42,708 nt of DNA, taken from contig JAISAW010000087.1 in the NCBI GenBank assembly GCA_031266515.1, positions 1 through 42,708 of the forward strand, written 5' to 3'. This document shows, one piece after another, positions 9,575 to 19,782 of this stretch. Position 1 is the stretch's first letter, and every line of letters starts with the position of its first letter. This DNA is from Eubacteriales Family XIII. Incertae Sedis bacterium (GTDB lineage: Bacteria > Bacillota > Clostridia > Peptostreptococcales > Anaerovoracaceae). Both the position numbers and the translations under genes were made by a program. The notes under the pieces were generated by a model that saw nothing but the letters and a program-made list of their open reading frames with translations, did no database searches and was not told the origin of the DNA.

Positions 9575-10459
9575 ATGAGAAGCGGATTTGTCTGTATAGC
9601 CGGCAGGCCGAATGTCGGGAAATCAACCCTGCTGAACAGCCTGATAGGAGAGAAGGTCGCCATCACTGCGGACAAGCCCCAGACCACACGGAACAGGATC
9701 AGGGGTATTTACAGCGGCGAAGGCATCCAGGTGGTCTTTATAGACACCCCGGGTATCACGCGCGCAAAGAACAAGCTCGGCGAATATATGGCGGAAGCGG
9801 CGCTCGGAGCCTTTGCGGACGTGGACCTCATCCTCTTCATCACCTGCGAGAAACCGGGCGAAAAGGGCGGGGACAGGTTCATCCTGGATCGGCTTGCGGG
9901 CACAAAGATCCCCAAAATCGCCGTCATAAACAAAATCGACACGATGTCCCCGGATGAATTTCGCGACGTCTACGAAGCATACGAAGAGACAGGGCTCTTC
10001 AATGAAGTGGCCGGCATTTCGGCTTTGACCGGCCATGGAGTGGAGAGGTTGATGGAAAATATCAGTGCTTATATTGGCGAAGGCCCCGCTTTTTTCCCGG
10101 AGGGCATGATCACCGACAGGCCGGAGAGGTTTCTCGCGTCCGAGATCATCCGCGAAAAGGCGCTGCGCTATCTCGGCGACGAAGTCCCACACGGGGTCGC
10201 GATAGAGATAGAGAGCTTTGAAGAAAAGCCTTCCCTGACCCGGATTTCGGCGGTGATATATATAGAGAAGAAGTCCCACAAAGCCATAGTCATAGGAAAA
10301 GGCGGGCGCAAGCTCAAAGGCATAGGAAAGGCTGCAAGGGAGGAAATAGAAGACCTGCTCGGCTGCAAAGTCTACCTGAGCCTATGGGTCAAGGTCCGCG
10401 AGAAATGGCGCGACAGCGACCTGGCTCTTGCTTCGCTCGGATACGGTGGCAGGGATTGA
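9575..10459 (+). CDS. era: GTPase Era
   Basis: MRSGFVCIAGRPNVGKSTLLNSLIGEKVAITADKPQTTRNRIRGI; DTPGITRAKNKLGEYM; KH domain VIGKGGRKLKGIGKAAREEIE. Start placed at 9575 rather than 9332. Confidence 0.96.
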   Translation: MRSGFVCIAGRPNVGKSTLLNSLIGEKVAITADKPQTTRNRIRGIYSGEGIQVVFIDTPGITRAKNKLGEYMAEAALGAFADVDLILFITCEKPGEKGGDRFILDRLAGTKIPKIAVINKIDTMSPDEFRDVYEAYEETGLFNEVAGISALTGHGVERLMENISAYIGEGPAFFPEGMITDRPERFLASEIIREKALRYLGDEVPHGVAIEIESFEEKPSLTRISAVIYIEKKSHKAIVIGKGGRKLKGIGKAAREEIEDLLGCKVYLSLWVKVREKWRDSDLALASLGYGGRD

Positions 10460-11121
10460 CAGAGAGTTGCCGCGGAGTGGTAGTCCGTCTTGTCAAGACT
10501 ACCGGCGGCCGGCGGATGGTCACCATCATCACGCGTGAGGCGGGCAAAATAGGTGCGGGCTCATCGATTTCAGAAAAAGGGAAATCAAAATCCGCGCTTG
10601 CGGTCAGGCCGTTTTCCCTCTCGCTGTTCAGGCTCGAAGAAAAAAGAAAAGGTTTTGTGTGGATCAAATCCGCAGAGGTCATCGACAGCCATTTCGCCCT
10701 CGCTGAGGATGCCGACAGGTACGCCGAAGCAGCGTTCGCCCTGGAGTTTACAGACAGGCTCCTTCCCGAAGGCATTGCCGCTGAGGGGATATTCGATTTG
10801 CTCACCGCACATCTTTCGCTGCTGTCGTCAAGAAAACGGAATTTCAGATTGGCTACTGTAGCGTTTTTAATAAAAGTATTTGACATATCGGGTATAATGC
10901 CTGACGAGGGCAGTATCAGAAGCGCCTTGTTGCCATCAAATGGCGATTTTGATATATTTGCAATAGTGGAGTTTATCAGGAATAACCCGCTCGACAGATT
11001 GTCAGGCCTCACGCTCGAACCGGCAAAGTGCAATGCGATATATTCGTTCCTCAGGGGATTTGCCGAAGAGCATCTGGAAATTGGGAAACTGAAGAGCGAC
11101 GTATTGTCAAAGCGAACGTAA
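10456..11121 (+). CDS. recO: DNA repair protein RecO
   Basis: TTG start overlapping the era stop: LTESCRGVVVRLVKTTGGRRMVTIITREAGKIGAGSS...VRPFSLSLFRLEEK...WIKSAEVIDSHFAL; RecO position after era. Confidence 0.8.
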   Translation: MTESCRGVVVRLVKTTGGRRMVTIITREAGKIGAGSSISEKGKSKSALAVRPFSLSLFRLEEKRKGFVWIKSAEVIDSHFALAEDADRYAEAAFALEFTDRLLPEGIAAEGIFDLLTAHLSLLSSRKRNFRLATVAFLIKVFDISGIMPDEGSIRSALLPSNGDFDIFAIVEFIRNNPLDRLSGLTLEPAKCNAIYSFLRGFAEEHLEIGKLKSDVLSKRT

Positions 11122-11131
11122 GGAGGGCGCC

Positions 11132-11746
11132 ATGGAAATCACACTTGAAAAGATCGAATTGGTAAAAGACCGGACAGGAGTCAGCTATAAGGAAGCAAAG
11201 GACGCTCTTGAAGCGACCGAAGGCAATGTTGTAGATGCCATAATCAAGATCGAAGAGGAAATCAATGAAAAGGTCGGGAAAAGGGTCACCGACAAAGGAG
11301 AGGCCCTCGTCGCAAAGATCAAGGAGTATATCAAGAAAGGCAATATCTCCAAGATAGTTGTGAAAAAAGACGATGAAGTATTCCTAAGGGTCCCCGTCAC
11401 CGTCGGGGTAGTCGGCACTGTCCTCGCGCCATGGGTGACGGCGATCGGCGCTATTGCCGCGCTCGGCGCCAAGTGCACTGTGGTGCTCATCAAAGACGAC
11501 GGCGATATCATTGACCTCTCAGGCCTTGCAAACGACACCATCGACGACGTCAAAGACAGCGTCAAGGATGCCGCAGGGAAAGCAGGCGCCGTAAAGGACG
11601 GGGTCGCCGACAACATAGACGATATCAAAGATATCGTGAAGGACGCGGCAAGCCAGATCAAGGATACCGTAGCGAAGGGCAGGGAAGAATCCGCAGATGT
11701 CGTGGCTGAAGCGGGCGACGAGCCCGAAGAAGAGCCGAACGACTGA
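11132..11746 (+). CDS. DUF4342-like protein with UBA-like N-terminus
   Basis: ITLEKIELVKDRTGVSYKEAKDALEATEGNVVDAII (UBA-like), hydrophobic VPVTVGVVGTVLAPWVTAIGAIAALG, acidic tail. Confidence 0.7.
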   Translation: MEITLEKIELVKDRTGVSYKEAKDALEATEGNVVDAIIKIEEEINEKVGKRVTDKGEALVAKIKEYIKKGNISKIVVKKDDEVFLRVPVTVGVVGTVLAPWVTAIGAIAALGAKCTVVLIKDDGDIIDLSGLANDTIDDVKDSVKDAAGKAGAVKDGVADNIDDIKDIVKDAASQIKDTVAKGREESADVVAEAGDEPEEEPND

Positions 11747-11802
11747 CCCGGGATCCCCTGCAATATGGTTCGCCATAACATAAATTAGAAAGCAGCAAAA
11801 TA

Positions 11803-13203
11803 ATGACAGAAGTGAGTATGGAGAAAGTCGTGGCTCTTTGCAAGAGCCGCGGCTTCATATATCCGGGTTCGGATATTTATGGCGGGCTGGCCAACAGCTG
11901 GGACTACGGCCCGCTCGGAGTGGAGCTGAAAAACAACATCAAAAAAGCGTGGTGGAAAAAATTCGTGCAGGAGAGCCCGTACAATGTGGGGCTTGACGCC
12001 GCGATTTTGATGAACAAAGAAGTCTGGGTGGCGTCCGGCCATGCTGCAGGGTTTTCCGACCCGCTTGTCGACTGCCGGTCATGCAAGAGCAGGTTCCGCG
12101 CGGACAAGCTGATTGAAGGCCATATGGCGAAAGCGGGGGAAGAATCTGTCGCCGTTGACGGATGGCCGAATGAAAAGATGGAATCGTACCTGGAAGAACA
12201 TGCAGTGAAATGCCCTGAGTGCGGCAAGAGCGATTTCACTGGCATCCGGCAGTTCAATCTGATGTTCCGCACCCATGCGGGGGTCACTGAAGACAGCGCA
12301 AACGAACTTTATCTGCGCCCTGAAACGGCGCAGGGGATCTTTGTAAACTTCGCAAACGTGCAGCGGACTTCGCGAAAAAAAATCCCTTTTGGGATAGGCC
12401 AGATAGGCAAGTCGTTCCGAAATGAGATCACGCCGGGCAACTTCATATTCAGGACCCGTGAGTTCGAACAGATGGAGCTTGAGTTTTTCTGCAAGCCGGG
12501 GACTGATCTCGAATGGTTTTCATACTGGAAAAATTTCTGTGCGGACTTCCTCAGGGCGCTCGGCATCAAAGACGAAAGGTTCAGGCTTCGCGACCACGGC
12601 GAGGAAGAGCTCTCGCACTACAGCGCGGCTACCACGGACATAGAGTTCCTCTTCCCATTCGGGTGGGGGGAGCTGTGGGGGATCGCCGACCGTACTGACT
12701 TTGATTTGAAGAGCCATATGGAACATTCAAAAAAGGATCTTTCATACAGGGATCCCGAGACAAATGAAAAATACATCCCTTACTGCATCGAGCCTTCCCT
12801 CGGCGCGGACAGGGTGCTGCTCGCATTCCTCGTAAACGCTTACGGCGAAGAAGAGTTGCTTGATGAAAAAAGTACCGACGATGCGAGGACTGTGCTTCAC
12901 CTGCACCCGGCGCTTGCGCCTTTCAAAGCCGCAGTGCTGCCGCTTACGAAAAAGCAAGCCGCCAAAGCTGAAGAGGTATACGCGGATTTGTCGAAGCATT
13001 TCATTATCGACTACGACGCTTCGGGAAATATCGGCAAGCGCTACCGCAGGGAAGACGAGATCGGGACACCCTTCTGTATCACGATAGACTTTGATACCGA
13101 GACGGATGAAACCGTCACAATAAGGGACCGCGATACCATGGAGCAGGAGAGAGTCGGCATATCCGGGCTGAAAGAGTATATTGAAAGCAAATTGGAGTTT
13201 TAG
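11803..13203 (+). CDS. glyS: Glycyl-tRNA synthetase (single-chain type)
   Basis: [82 protein letters not shown]. Confidence 0.97.
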   Translation: MTEVSMEKVVALCKSRGFIYPGSDIYGGLANSWDYGPLGVELKNNIKKAWWKKFVQESPYNVGLDAAILMNKEVWVASGHAAGFSDPLVDCRSCKSRFRADKLIEGHMAKAGEESVAVDGWPNEKMESYLEEHAVKCPECGKSDFTGIRQFNLMFRTHAGVTEDSANELYLRPETAQGIFVNFANVQRTSRKKIPFGIGQIGKSFRNEITPGNFIFRTREFEQMELEFFCKPGTDLEWFSYWKNFCADFLRALGIKDERFRLRDHGEEELSHYSAATTDIEFLFPFGWGELWGIADRTDFDLKSHMEHSKKDLSYRDPETNEKYIPYCIEPSLGADRVLLAFLVNAYGEEELLDEKSTDDARTVLHLHPALAPFKAAVLPLTKKQAAKAEEVYADLSKHFIIDYDASGNIGKRYRREDEIGTPFCITIDFDTETDETVTIRDRDTMEQERVGISGLKEYIESKLEF

Positions 13204-13210
13204 TGACGGG

Positions 13211-14173
13211 ATGAATTACGACATAGGTGTGGACATAGGCGGTACGAAAATAGCTATCGCCCTTGTCGAGGACGGACGCTCGATAGCGTCAAAGACTTCA
13301 TTTCCTACATATGAATATATTGACCCGGCAAAGGCTGTGGAGCGCATAGCCGACGCCGTCCGCCTGCTCGTTTCGGCGGCGGAGCTCGAAATGAAGGATA
13401 TCAGGTCCGTAGGGATCGGGACGGCGGGCCTTGCGAACAGGAGGGACGGAATACTTGAGACGTCTCCAAACCTCGGATGGAAGGACGTGCCGCTGACGGC
13501 GATGCTTGAAGCGAAGCTTGGCATCATGGCCATCATCGAGAACGATGCGAACGCCGCTGCCCTGGGGGAGCATTTGGCTGGCGCTGCGACGGATGCGCAC
13601 ACGAGCCTTATGGTGACCCTCGGCACAGGTATCGGCGGTGGCTTCGTGATAGGTGACTACCTGCACAAAGGGATTAATTTCGCCGAGCTTGAAGTCGGGC
13701 ACATGGTCATCAAACAGGGCGGCAGGCATTGCCGTTGCGGCAGGAACGGTTGCTTCGAGAGATACGCCAGTGCCACCGGGCTGAACATCACCACCCGCCA
13801 CATCATGAAAAAATACCCGGAGTCAGCGATGTGGGAGGCTGTGGGCGGAGACGTCAAAAAAATAACGACATTCACGGCCTTCGACGCGGCGGCAAAGGGG
13901 GACGAGGCTGCAACAGTCGTGATAGACAAATTTTTGACGGACCTCTCTACAGGGATCACGAATTTGATAAACATCTTTCAGCCCGACGTACTCTGCATAG
14001 GAGGCGGGTTGGCGGCGAGAGACGACGAATTGTTAGTCCCTCTCAAAAGAAAGGCCGCAGAAGAGGTCTACAGCAGAGCGAGCGCTGTGAACACTGTCAT
14101 CAAAAAAGCGAAGCTGGGAAATGATGCAGGATTGATAGGCGCGGCGAACCTGGTTGGATTGAAAACATTTTGA
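13211..14173 (+). CDS. ROK-family kinase (glucokinase-like)
   Basis: MNYDIGVDIGGTKIAIALVEDG; VTLGTGIGGGFVIG; GHMVIKQGGRHCRCGRNGCFERYAS (ROK zinc motif). Confidence 0.92.
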   Translation: MNYDIGVDIGGTKIAIALVEDGRSIASKTSFPTYEYIDPAKAVERIADAVRLLVSAAELEMKDIRSVGIGTAGLANRRDGILETSPNLGWKDVPLTAMLEAKLGIMAIIENDANAAALGEHLAGAATDAHTSLMVTLGTGIGGGFVIGDYLHKGINFAELEVGHMVIKQGGRHCRCGRNGCFERYASATGLNITTRHIMKKYPESAMWEAVGGDVKKITTFTAFDAAAKGDEAATVVIDKFLTDLSTGITNLINIFQPDVLCIGGGLAARDDELLVPLKRKAAEEVYSRASAVNTVIKKAKLGNDAGLIGAANLVGLKTF

Positions 14174-14264
14174 CCCGTGGCTGCAGCGGGGTCCAGGGAA
14201 ACCCGGCTACCGGGGTTTGGCGGCAGGGATCCCCGGACAAGCCCCAAACAGAGGATATGGCTTT

Positions 14265-14402
14265 ATGAACGAACTCAGGATAATACTTTTGGCGGTGCTC
14301 TGCCTTCCCATACTGGTGTTGGCTGTGGTATTTTTCGTCAGCGCGCTCAGGCAGAGGCTTCCCGGGGAGAAGCAGAAACAGAAAAAGGAGAAGAGACGAT
14401 GA
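14265..14402 (+). CDS. Small single-pass membrane protein (45 aa)
   Basis: MNELRIILLAVLCLPILVLAVVFFVSALRQRLPGEKQKQKKEKRR: one hydrophobic segment plus basic tail, overlapping the tmk start by 4 nt. Confidence 0.5.
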   Translation: MNELRIILLAVLCLPILVLAVVFFVSALRQRLPGEKQKQKKEKRR

Positions 14403-15037
14403 CAGGCGCTGGCGCGTTCATTACATTTGAGGGCGGGGACGGATCAGGGAAGTCCACCCAGATAAAGCTGCTGCACGACAGGCTTGTCGCCGAAAATATA
14501 GGCGTCGTAATCACAAGAGAGCCTGGCGGCACACTGATAGGGGAGCAGATAAGGAAGGTCATCCTTGATCCGCAGAATATTGAGATGACGTCAAAGACGG
14601 AGATGTTCCTCTATGCGGCTGCGCGGGCACAGATAGCTGATGAGGTCATATGGCCCGCGCTTCGAGAAGGGAAGGTCGTGATCTGTGACCGCTTCCTTGA
14701 TTCGAGCGTGGCTTACCAGGGCGTGGCAAGAGGCCTGGGGCGCATGGTGGAAGAAGTGAATATCCCCGCTGCGGGAGGTTTGGTCCCGGATCTGACCATT
14801 TACCTGAAGATAGAGCCCGACGAGGGGCTGGACCGGACTGGGAACAGGAAAGACCGCATGGAACTCCAGGATATCATGTACCACCGGTCTGTCGCGGAAG
14901 GCTACCGTATGATAGCGGAAAGAAACCCACTGCGTGTGAAAGTCCTCGATGCGACCGAGTCCATCACCCTGCTGAGAAACAAAATATGGGATACGGTGGC
15001 TGTACGTTTGGCGAAGAAAGGGTACAGTGTCAGATGA
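14399..15037 (+). CDS. tmk: Thymidylate kinase
   Basis: FITFEGGDGSGKSTQIKLL; ITREPGGTLIGEQIR; VICDRFLDSSVAYQG. Confidence 0.96.
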   Translation: MTGAGAFITFEGGDGSGKSTQIKLLHDRLVAENIGVVITREPGGTLIGEQIRKVILDPQNIEMTSKTEMFLYAAARAQIADEVIWPALREGKVVICDRFLDSSVAYQGVARGLGRMVEEVNIPAAGGLVPDLTIYLKIEPDEGLDRTGNRKDRMELQDIMYHRSVAEGYRMIAERNPLRVKVLDATESITLLRNKIWDTVAVRLAKKGYSVR

Positions 15038-15837
15038 CAGGTGCCTTTCACGCGCAGCTCCTTTGCGGCGGCAGCCATGAATCAAGGTTGGACGCAGCAA
15101 AAGCCATCCTCAAAGAGCATTTTGCGGGCGACGGGCAGGCCGCAGCGCGGATAGATGCGGATGCCTTCGAGGATCTGCTCATCATCTCCGTAGACGACGA
15201 CAGGCGGGAGATCACCGTCGACAAGATAGCGCGGCTCACAGAGTTTCTGGCGACAAAGCCGTTCGCCTCCACATCGAGGGCGGCCCTCATCACAGACGGG
15301 GGCGCCATGAACGAGAGCGCGCAGAACAAACTGCTGAAAGTGCTCGAAGAGCCAGCCCTCGGAGACCTGATAATCATCCTCGTCGAAAATCCGGAAAAAC
15401 TGCTGCCAACGGTGAGGTCGCGGACGATCTTGAAGCGGGTCGCTGAGACGGAAACTATAATGGGGTATTCCGAGTCCGAGGAAGATGTGAGGAAAGTCCT
15501 CAGGGCGCTCATCTTCGGGGCAGGTTCGGCGGCAGAAGCCCTGCGGGTCATTGACAGCTACGATGCGAGGGGTGAGACCGTCGCATTTCTCGATGCCACA
15601 CTGCGTTTTCTAAGGGACTTGGCCGTAGGCGGGTATTCGGCGGAATTGCTGGAAAACGCCGGGCTTGGCGAAGCTTCGGGCAAGCTGAGGGCGCCCGAGA
15701 AAAAACTTGTCATTCAAGGTATAATACTTATTGAGTCCGCTATAGGCGATATCAACAGAGGATTCAGGGCAAAAAACGCCGCCCATAATGCGGCGTTAAA
15801 CATAGTGCGGGAAAGAGAAGCCGCAAAAAAGGAATGA
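15034..15837 (+). CDS. holB: DNA polymerase III delta' subunit-like protein
   Basis: Follows tmk with overlap; ITVDKIARLTEFLATKPFAS...ALITDGGAMNESAQNKLLKVLEEPALGDLIIILVENPEKLLPTVRSR. Confidence 0.88.
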   Translation: MTGAFHAQLLCGGSHESRLDAAKAILKEHFAGDGQAAARIDADAFEDLLIISVDDDRREITVDKIARLTEFLATKPFASTSRAALITDGGAMNESAQNKLLKVLEEPALGDLIIILVENPEKLLPTVRSRTILKRVAETETIMGYSESEEDVRKVLRALIFGAGSAAEALRVIDSYDARGETVAFLDATLRFLRDLAVGGYSAELLENAGLGEASGKLRAPEKKLVIQGIILIESAIGDINRGFRAKNAAHNAALNIVREREAAKKE

Positions 15838-15844
15838 GGAAAGA

Positions 15845-16732
15845 ATGCAAAAGACAGTAGCGGTCAGATTCAGATCGGCACCGCGTCATTATTATTTTGA
15901 TCCACTCGATGAGGATCTGAAGAGCGGCGACAAGGTCATAGTAGAGACATCAATGGGAAAGGACATCGGCATCGTAGCAGGCACCCCTTCGGAAAAAGAC
16001 GAAAACGAGATCCCGGGGCCGCTTAAACCGATCATCAGAAAAGCGACCGAAGACGACCTTGAGACCGAAAAAGCAAATTCTGAAAAGAAAGCGGAAACAG
16101 TGGCGACGTGCAAGGAGATCATCAAGTCGAGAGGGCTTGATATGAAACTGATTGACGCAGAGTACACATTTGGCGACAACAAACTGATTTTCTATTTCAC
16201 ATCAGAAGAGAGGGTCGATTTCCGGGAGCTCGTCAAGGATCTTGCAAGCCGCTTCAGGACGAGGATCGAGTTGAGGCAGATCGGGGTCAGAGACGAGGCG
16301 AGGATGCTCGGCGGCCTGGGCGCCTGTGGCAGAGAGCTTTGCTGCAAGCGGTGGCTGCGCGACTTTGAGCCGGTTTCCATCAAGATGGCCAAGGTCCAGA
16401 ACCTGTCTCTGAATCCAACTAAGATCTCGGGTTGCTGCGGCAGGCTGATGTGCTGCCTCAAGTTCGAGAACGATATCTACAACGAGCTGAAGAAGGATAT
16501 GCCTTCAGCCGGGGAGATAGTCGAAACGACAAACGGCGCAGCCAAGATCACGGATGTGAATATATTGACCGGAATAATCAGAGCCAGATACTTTGACAGC
16601 GAAGGGGATTGGGACAATCCTGACAACCTGTCAGACGAACTCGTCGAAATAGACAAATCCGAGATAGTAAAAAAGCTCAGAAATGTGAAGAAGAATTCCG
16701 GGCGTAAATCACGCTCAGGAAACAAGTCCTGA
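15845..16732 (+). CDS. ricT: PSP1/RicT (YaaT) family protein
   Basis: FRTRIELRQIGVRDEARMLGGLGACGRELCCKRWLRDFEPVSIKMAKVQNLSLNPTKISGCCGRLMCCLKFE. Confidence 0.93.
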   Translation: MQKTVAVRFRSAPRHYYFDPLDEDLKSGDKVIVETSMGKDIGIVAGTPSEKDENEIPGPLKPIIRKATEDDLETEKANSEKKAETVATCKEIIKSRGLDMKLIDAEYTFGDNKLIFYFTSEERVDFRELVKDLASRFRTRIELRQIGVRDEARMLGGLGACGRELCCKRWLRDFEPVSIKMAKVQNLSLNPTKISGCCGRLMCCLKFENDIYNELKKDMPSAGEIVETTNGAAKITDVNILTGIIRARYFDSEGDWDNPDNLSDELVEIDKSEIVKKLRNVKKNSGRKSRSGNKS

Positions 16733-16737
16733 GCGTG
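16710..16737. terminator. Perfect 11-bp stem-loop overlapping the ricT stop, between convergent ricT and abrB-like genes
   Basis: cacgctcagga-aacaag-tcctgagcgtg. No T-tract follows on +, so termination is uncertain. Confidence 0.4.
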
Positions 16738-16788
16738 AAAAACAGCTTAGGGCTTGCCAAACACTAACTTGCGATTTTCCACTTGCCC

Positions 16789-17043
16789 TTACAGTTCTTT
16801 CAGCTCGCTGATGCACTTGCTGCATATGTTTTTGCCGCGTATGTTTGTGATGTCGTCCGCGTTTCCGCAGAAGATGCATGAAGGCTCATACTTTTTCAGC
16901 ATGATCGTATCCTTTTCGACGAATATTTCGAGGGGATCTTCTTTGCCTATGCCGAGCGTTCTCCTGAGTTCCATCGGGAGGACTATCCTGCCCAGTTCAT
17001 CAACTTTTCTTACTATACCAGTCGCTTTCATTGTCTGCCTCAT
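16789..17043 (-). CDS. AbrB/SpoVT-family transition-state regulator with C-terminal Cys motifs
   Basis: MKATGIVRKVDELGRIVLPMELRRTLGIGKEDPLEIFVEKDTIMLKKYEPSCIFCGN...CSKC; likely start at 17031. Confidence 0.92.
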   Translation of the reverse strand: MRQTMKATGIVRKVDELGRIVLPMELRRTLGIGKEDPLEIFVEKDTIMLKKYEPSCIFCGNADDITNIRGKNICSKCISELKEL

Positions 17044-17169
17044 TTCTTCTACCTTAGTTATAAAATATTAAATACATACGAATTATGGCAATAATACCAT
17101 TTCTTGCCAGTTAATGCAAGCCCTCCCCAACATATAGTTGCATTTTTTTAAAGCCGCACAGCTGTTTGC

Positions 17170-17616
17170 TCAATTTCCGGAAGCTTTCTTTGAGGCTTTC
17201 TTCGGGGTTTCGCCGGAACTCTTCTTGCCCTCTTTCTCTTTCAGCCCTTCCGGCGCTTTCTCTTTTTCCTCCCCTGCCTCTTCTTCGGCTTTTTCCTTTT
17301 CCGCAGCCGCTGCAATATTCTTTATCGCCATGATAAGGCTTCCAACGGAAGAGGCAGCTTTGATTATGTTCTTGTTCCCTCTGATCTTGACGTTTGTCTC
17401 TTTGATCGTCTCCACCACGTCGTCGACCACTTCGTTGACCTGTTTGCTTCGCTCTGCGGCAATGTCCGTCATGACTTGCACGTCTGCGAGGATCCCGTTG
17501 ACGCCTTTCAGCGTCTTGATCATATTCGCAACCGCTACGGTGATAAACACGATAAGCACGACGCCTGCGATTATGAGAAGTGACAGTAATAAAAGTTTCA
17601 AATCCAATGTGACCAT
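17170..17616 (-). CDS. Membrane-anchored coiled-coil protein (DUF948-like)
   Basis: N-terminal TM helix LLLLSLLIIAGVVLIVFITVAVANMI, helical region, K/E-rich tail. Confidence 0.6.
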   Translation of the reverse strand: MVTLDLKLLLLSLLIIAGVVLIVFITVAVANMIKTLKGVNGILADVQVMTDIAAERSKQVNEVVDDVVETIKETNVKIRGNKNIIKAASSVGSLIMAIKNIAAAAEKEKAEEEAGEEKEKAPEGLKEKEGKKSSGETPKKASKKASGN

Positions 17617-17981
17617 TGCGCTACCTCCGTGTCAGTCAAATATTACCAATTGCTACATTATGGCAAGTAATGGAAGCTACTTCAATCAGAAAATCGATTT
17701 TGTTAAATCAATGTTACCCTTTTGGCATATTCGAAGGGGTATTGGCTTCATGTAGTAAAATTGGAAACGCTTTTATTGCACCTGTGCTTGCCAGACAATG
17801 CGATGCGATAGTTTCATGCCGCAATTTGGCCGGAAGGTTTCATTGCTTTGGCACGTGCAGTGAAATGCGTCCAGACAGGCGGGTCTATAAGCAGGAAATA
17901 TCTTTGAGGCCGTTTCAGGGATCAGTGGGCGCTTGCCGTGCAGACGGAAACGGACAGCAGAATTTGAAAGTGAAAAACAAT

Positions 17982-19265
17982 ATGTCGCAGAGCAGGATCG
18001 TCGTTGAAGGAGGCATTAGCCTGGCGGGAAAAGTTGGTATTTCCGGTTCGAAAAATGCGGTGTTGCCATTGCTTGCAGCCACAGTACTCACCGACGCGCC
18101 ATGCCTGGTCTCAAGTGTACCCGGGCTCAAGGACGTTGAAGTGATGAGCGAGATCCTGCGAAACCTCGGCTCGGAAGTCCACTTTGACGCAGAGGCTGGA
18201 GAGATAAGGACCCTGGCTACAGACATAGCGACGAGCGAAGCCCCCGCACACCTGGTCAAATCCATGAGGGCGTCAGTCGTCTGTATGGGCCCGATGCTTG
18301 CTCGCACAGGTGCCGCTTCTTTCCCTTTGCCGGGAGGCTGCGCCATAGGCGAGAGGCCGATAGACCTGCATATAAAGGGCTTCATGGCGCTGGGTGCGGA
18401 CATAGAGGTGAAGAGCGATGACAGCGGCGACGGCTTCGTGGAAGCGCGCTGCAAGAAACTGAAAGGTGCGGAAGTCTATCTCGACTTCGCGAGTGTGGGC
18501 GCCACCCAAAATATCATGATGGCCGCTTCTCTCGCCGAAGGGTTCACGATTATCGAAAATGCCGCGCAGGAACCCGAGGTGGTCGACCTCGCAAATTTTC
18601 TGCGGAAAATGGGCGCGAGGATCAAAGGCGCGGGGACCGATGTGATCAAGATAAAAGGGGTCGAAAAACTGCACGGCGCAGAGCACCACGTCATCCCCGA
18701 CAGGATAGAAGCAGGGACTTATATGCTTGCCGCCGCCATAAGCAGAGGCAATGTGCTGATCGACAATATGGTGCCGGACCACGTAGTGCCCATCACGGCC
18801 AAGCTAAGGGAGACGGGCGTCAGGATATCTGAAGAGAACGGGGGCGTCAGGGTAAAGGCGGACGAAGCCCTGCTGAGGATGACGGACATCAAGACGCTTC
18901 CTTATCCGGGATTCCCGACGGATATCCAGCCGCAATTCATGGCGTTCCTGTCGACGGTCAACGGCCCCAGCGCTGTGATTGAGACTGTATTTGAAAACAG
19001 GTTCATGCATGTCGCCGAGCTGAACAAGATGAACGCGAACATCATTGACGACGGGCGCAGGGCGATAGTAAAAGGAAACGCGAAGCTGAAGGGGGCAAAG
19101 GTGAGGGCGACAGACCTCAGGGCCGGCGCGGCGCTTGTAATAGCGGGGCTTGCGGCTGAGGGGACGACAGAGGTTTCCGATATATACCACATAGACCGCG
19201 GATATGAAGATATCGTCGGCAAACTGCGTTCGCTTGGTGCCTCAATAGAGAGGATCGATACCTGA
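17982..19265 (+). CDS. murA: UDP-N-acetylglucosamine 1-carboxyvinyltransferase MurA
   Basis: GISGSKNAVLPLLAATVLTD; PLPGGCAIGERPIDLHI (catalytic Cys present); FPTDIQPQFMAFL. Start set at MSQSRIVVEGG. Confidence 0.95.
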   Translation: MSQSRIVVEGGISLAGKVGISGSKNAVLPLLAATVLTDAPCLVSSVPGLKDVEVMSEILRNLGSEVHFDAEAGEIRTLATDIATSEAPAHLVKSMRASVVCMGPMLARTGAASFPLPGGCAIGERPIDLHIKGFMALGADIEVKSDDSGDGFVEARCKKLKGAEVYLDFASVGATQNIMMAASLAEGFTIIENAAQEPEVVDLANFLRKMGARIKGAGTDVIKIKGVEKLHGAEHHVIPDRIEAGTYMLAAAISRGNVLIDNMVPDHVVPITAKLRETGVRISEENGGVRVKADEALLRMTDIKTLPYPGFPTDIQPQFMAFLSTVNGPSAVIETVFENRFMHVAELNKMNANIIDDGRRAIVKGNAKLKGAKVRATDLRAGAALVIAGLAAEGTTEVSDIYHIDRGYEDIVGKLRSLGASIERIDT

Positions 19266-19313
19266 GGATCCGCCGTAGAGGCTTGGATGTGGTTTCAGCC
19301 CTGGATTTTGGCC

Positions 19314-19619
19314 CTATGCGGGCTCGGAATCATATACGGGTTCTTCAGTCTCTTCCTCAAGCCCCGAAAGCTGTTTTTCGTACTCTGAAAAGATGGCGTC
19401 CCTTATACGGCTTCTCATCTCGGAGCAGAGGGGATGCGCTACGTCGCGGTATTCACCTTCGCCAATTTTCCTGCTGGGCATCGCCAGGAAGGTCCCGTTT
19501 TGCCCTTCGATGATCTTGATGTCGTGAACGACGAACTCTCCGTCAAATGTGACTGACGCCACCGCTTTCATCTTGCGGTCGTCATCTGTGATGCGAAGCC
19601 TGACATCTGTTATATTCAT
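19314..19619 (-). CDS. spoVG: SpoVG family regulator
   Basis: [64 protein letters not shown]. Confidence 0.96.
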   Translation of the reverse strand: MNITDVRLRITDDDRKMKAVASVTFDGEFVVHDIKIIEGQNGTFLAMPSRKIGEGEYRDVAHPLCSEMRSRIRDAIFSEYEKQLSGLEEETEEPVYDSEPA

Positions 19620-19691
19620 GATAATATCCCCTTGCGGTCAAAACCGCCTCCTTGCGTCTCGCCCCCTGTAGATGCATTAGCGAGTTGCTTC

Positions 19692-19717
19692 ATTATAGCA
19701 TTCTCTTATGCTATAAT
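19692..19717. promoter_or_regulatory. Overlapping divergent promoters between spoVG and murC, built on a 10-bp inverted repeat
   Basis: attatagcat-tctctt-atgctataat. Minus strand reads TTGATT-17 bp-TATAAT; plus strand TTCATT-17 bp-TATAAT. Confidence 0.6.
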
Positions 19718-19782
19718 CAAAGCAATGTGAAATCCCTTTCACACATCACGTCGGCAAAAATGAGGCAGGAAATGAGAAAAGA

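Noticed and set aside
17616-17981. 122-aa N-terminal extension of MurA
   Set aside because: MurA homology begins at MSQSRIVVEGG (17982); the upstream in-frame sequence overlaps the promoter region of the divergent gene and lacks domain similarity.
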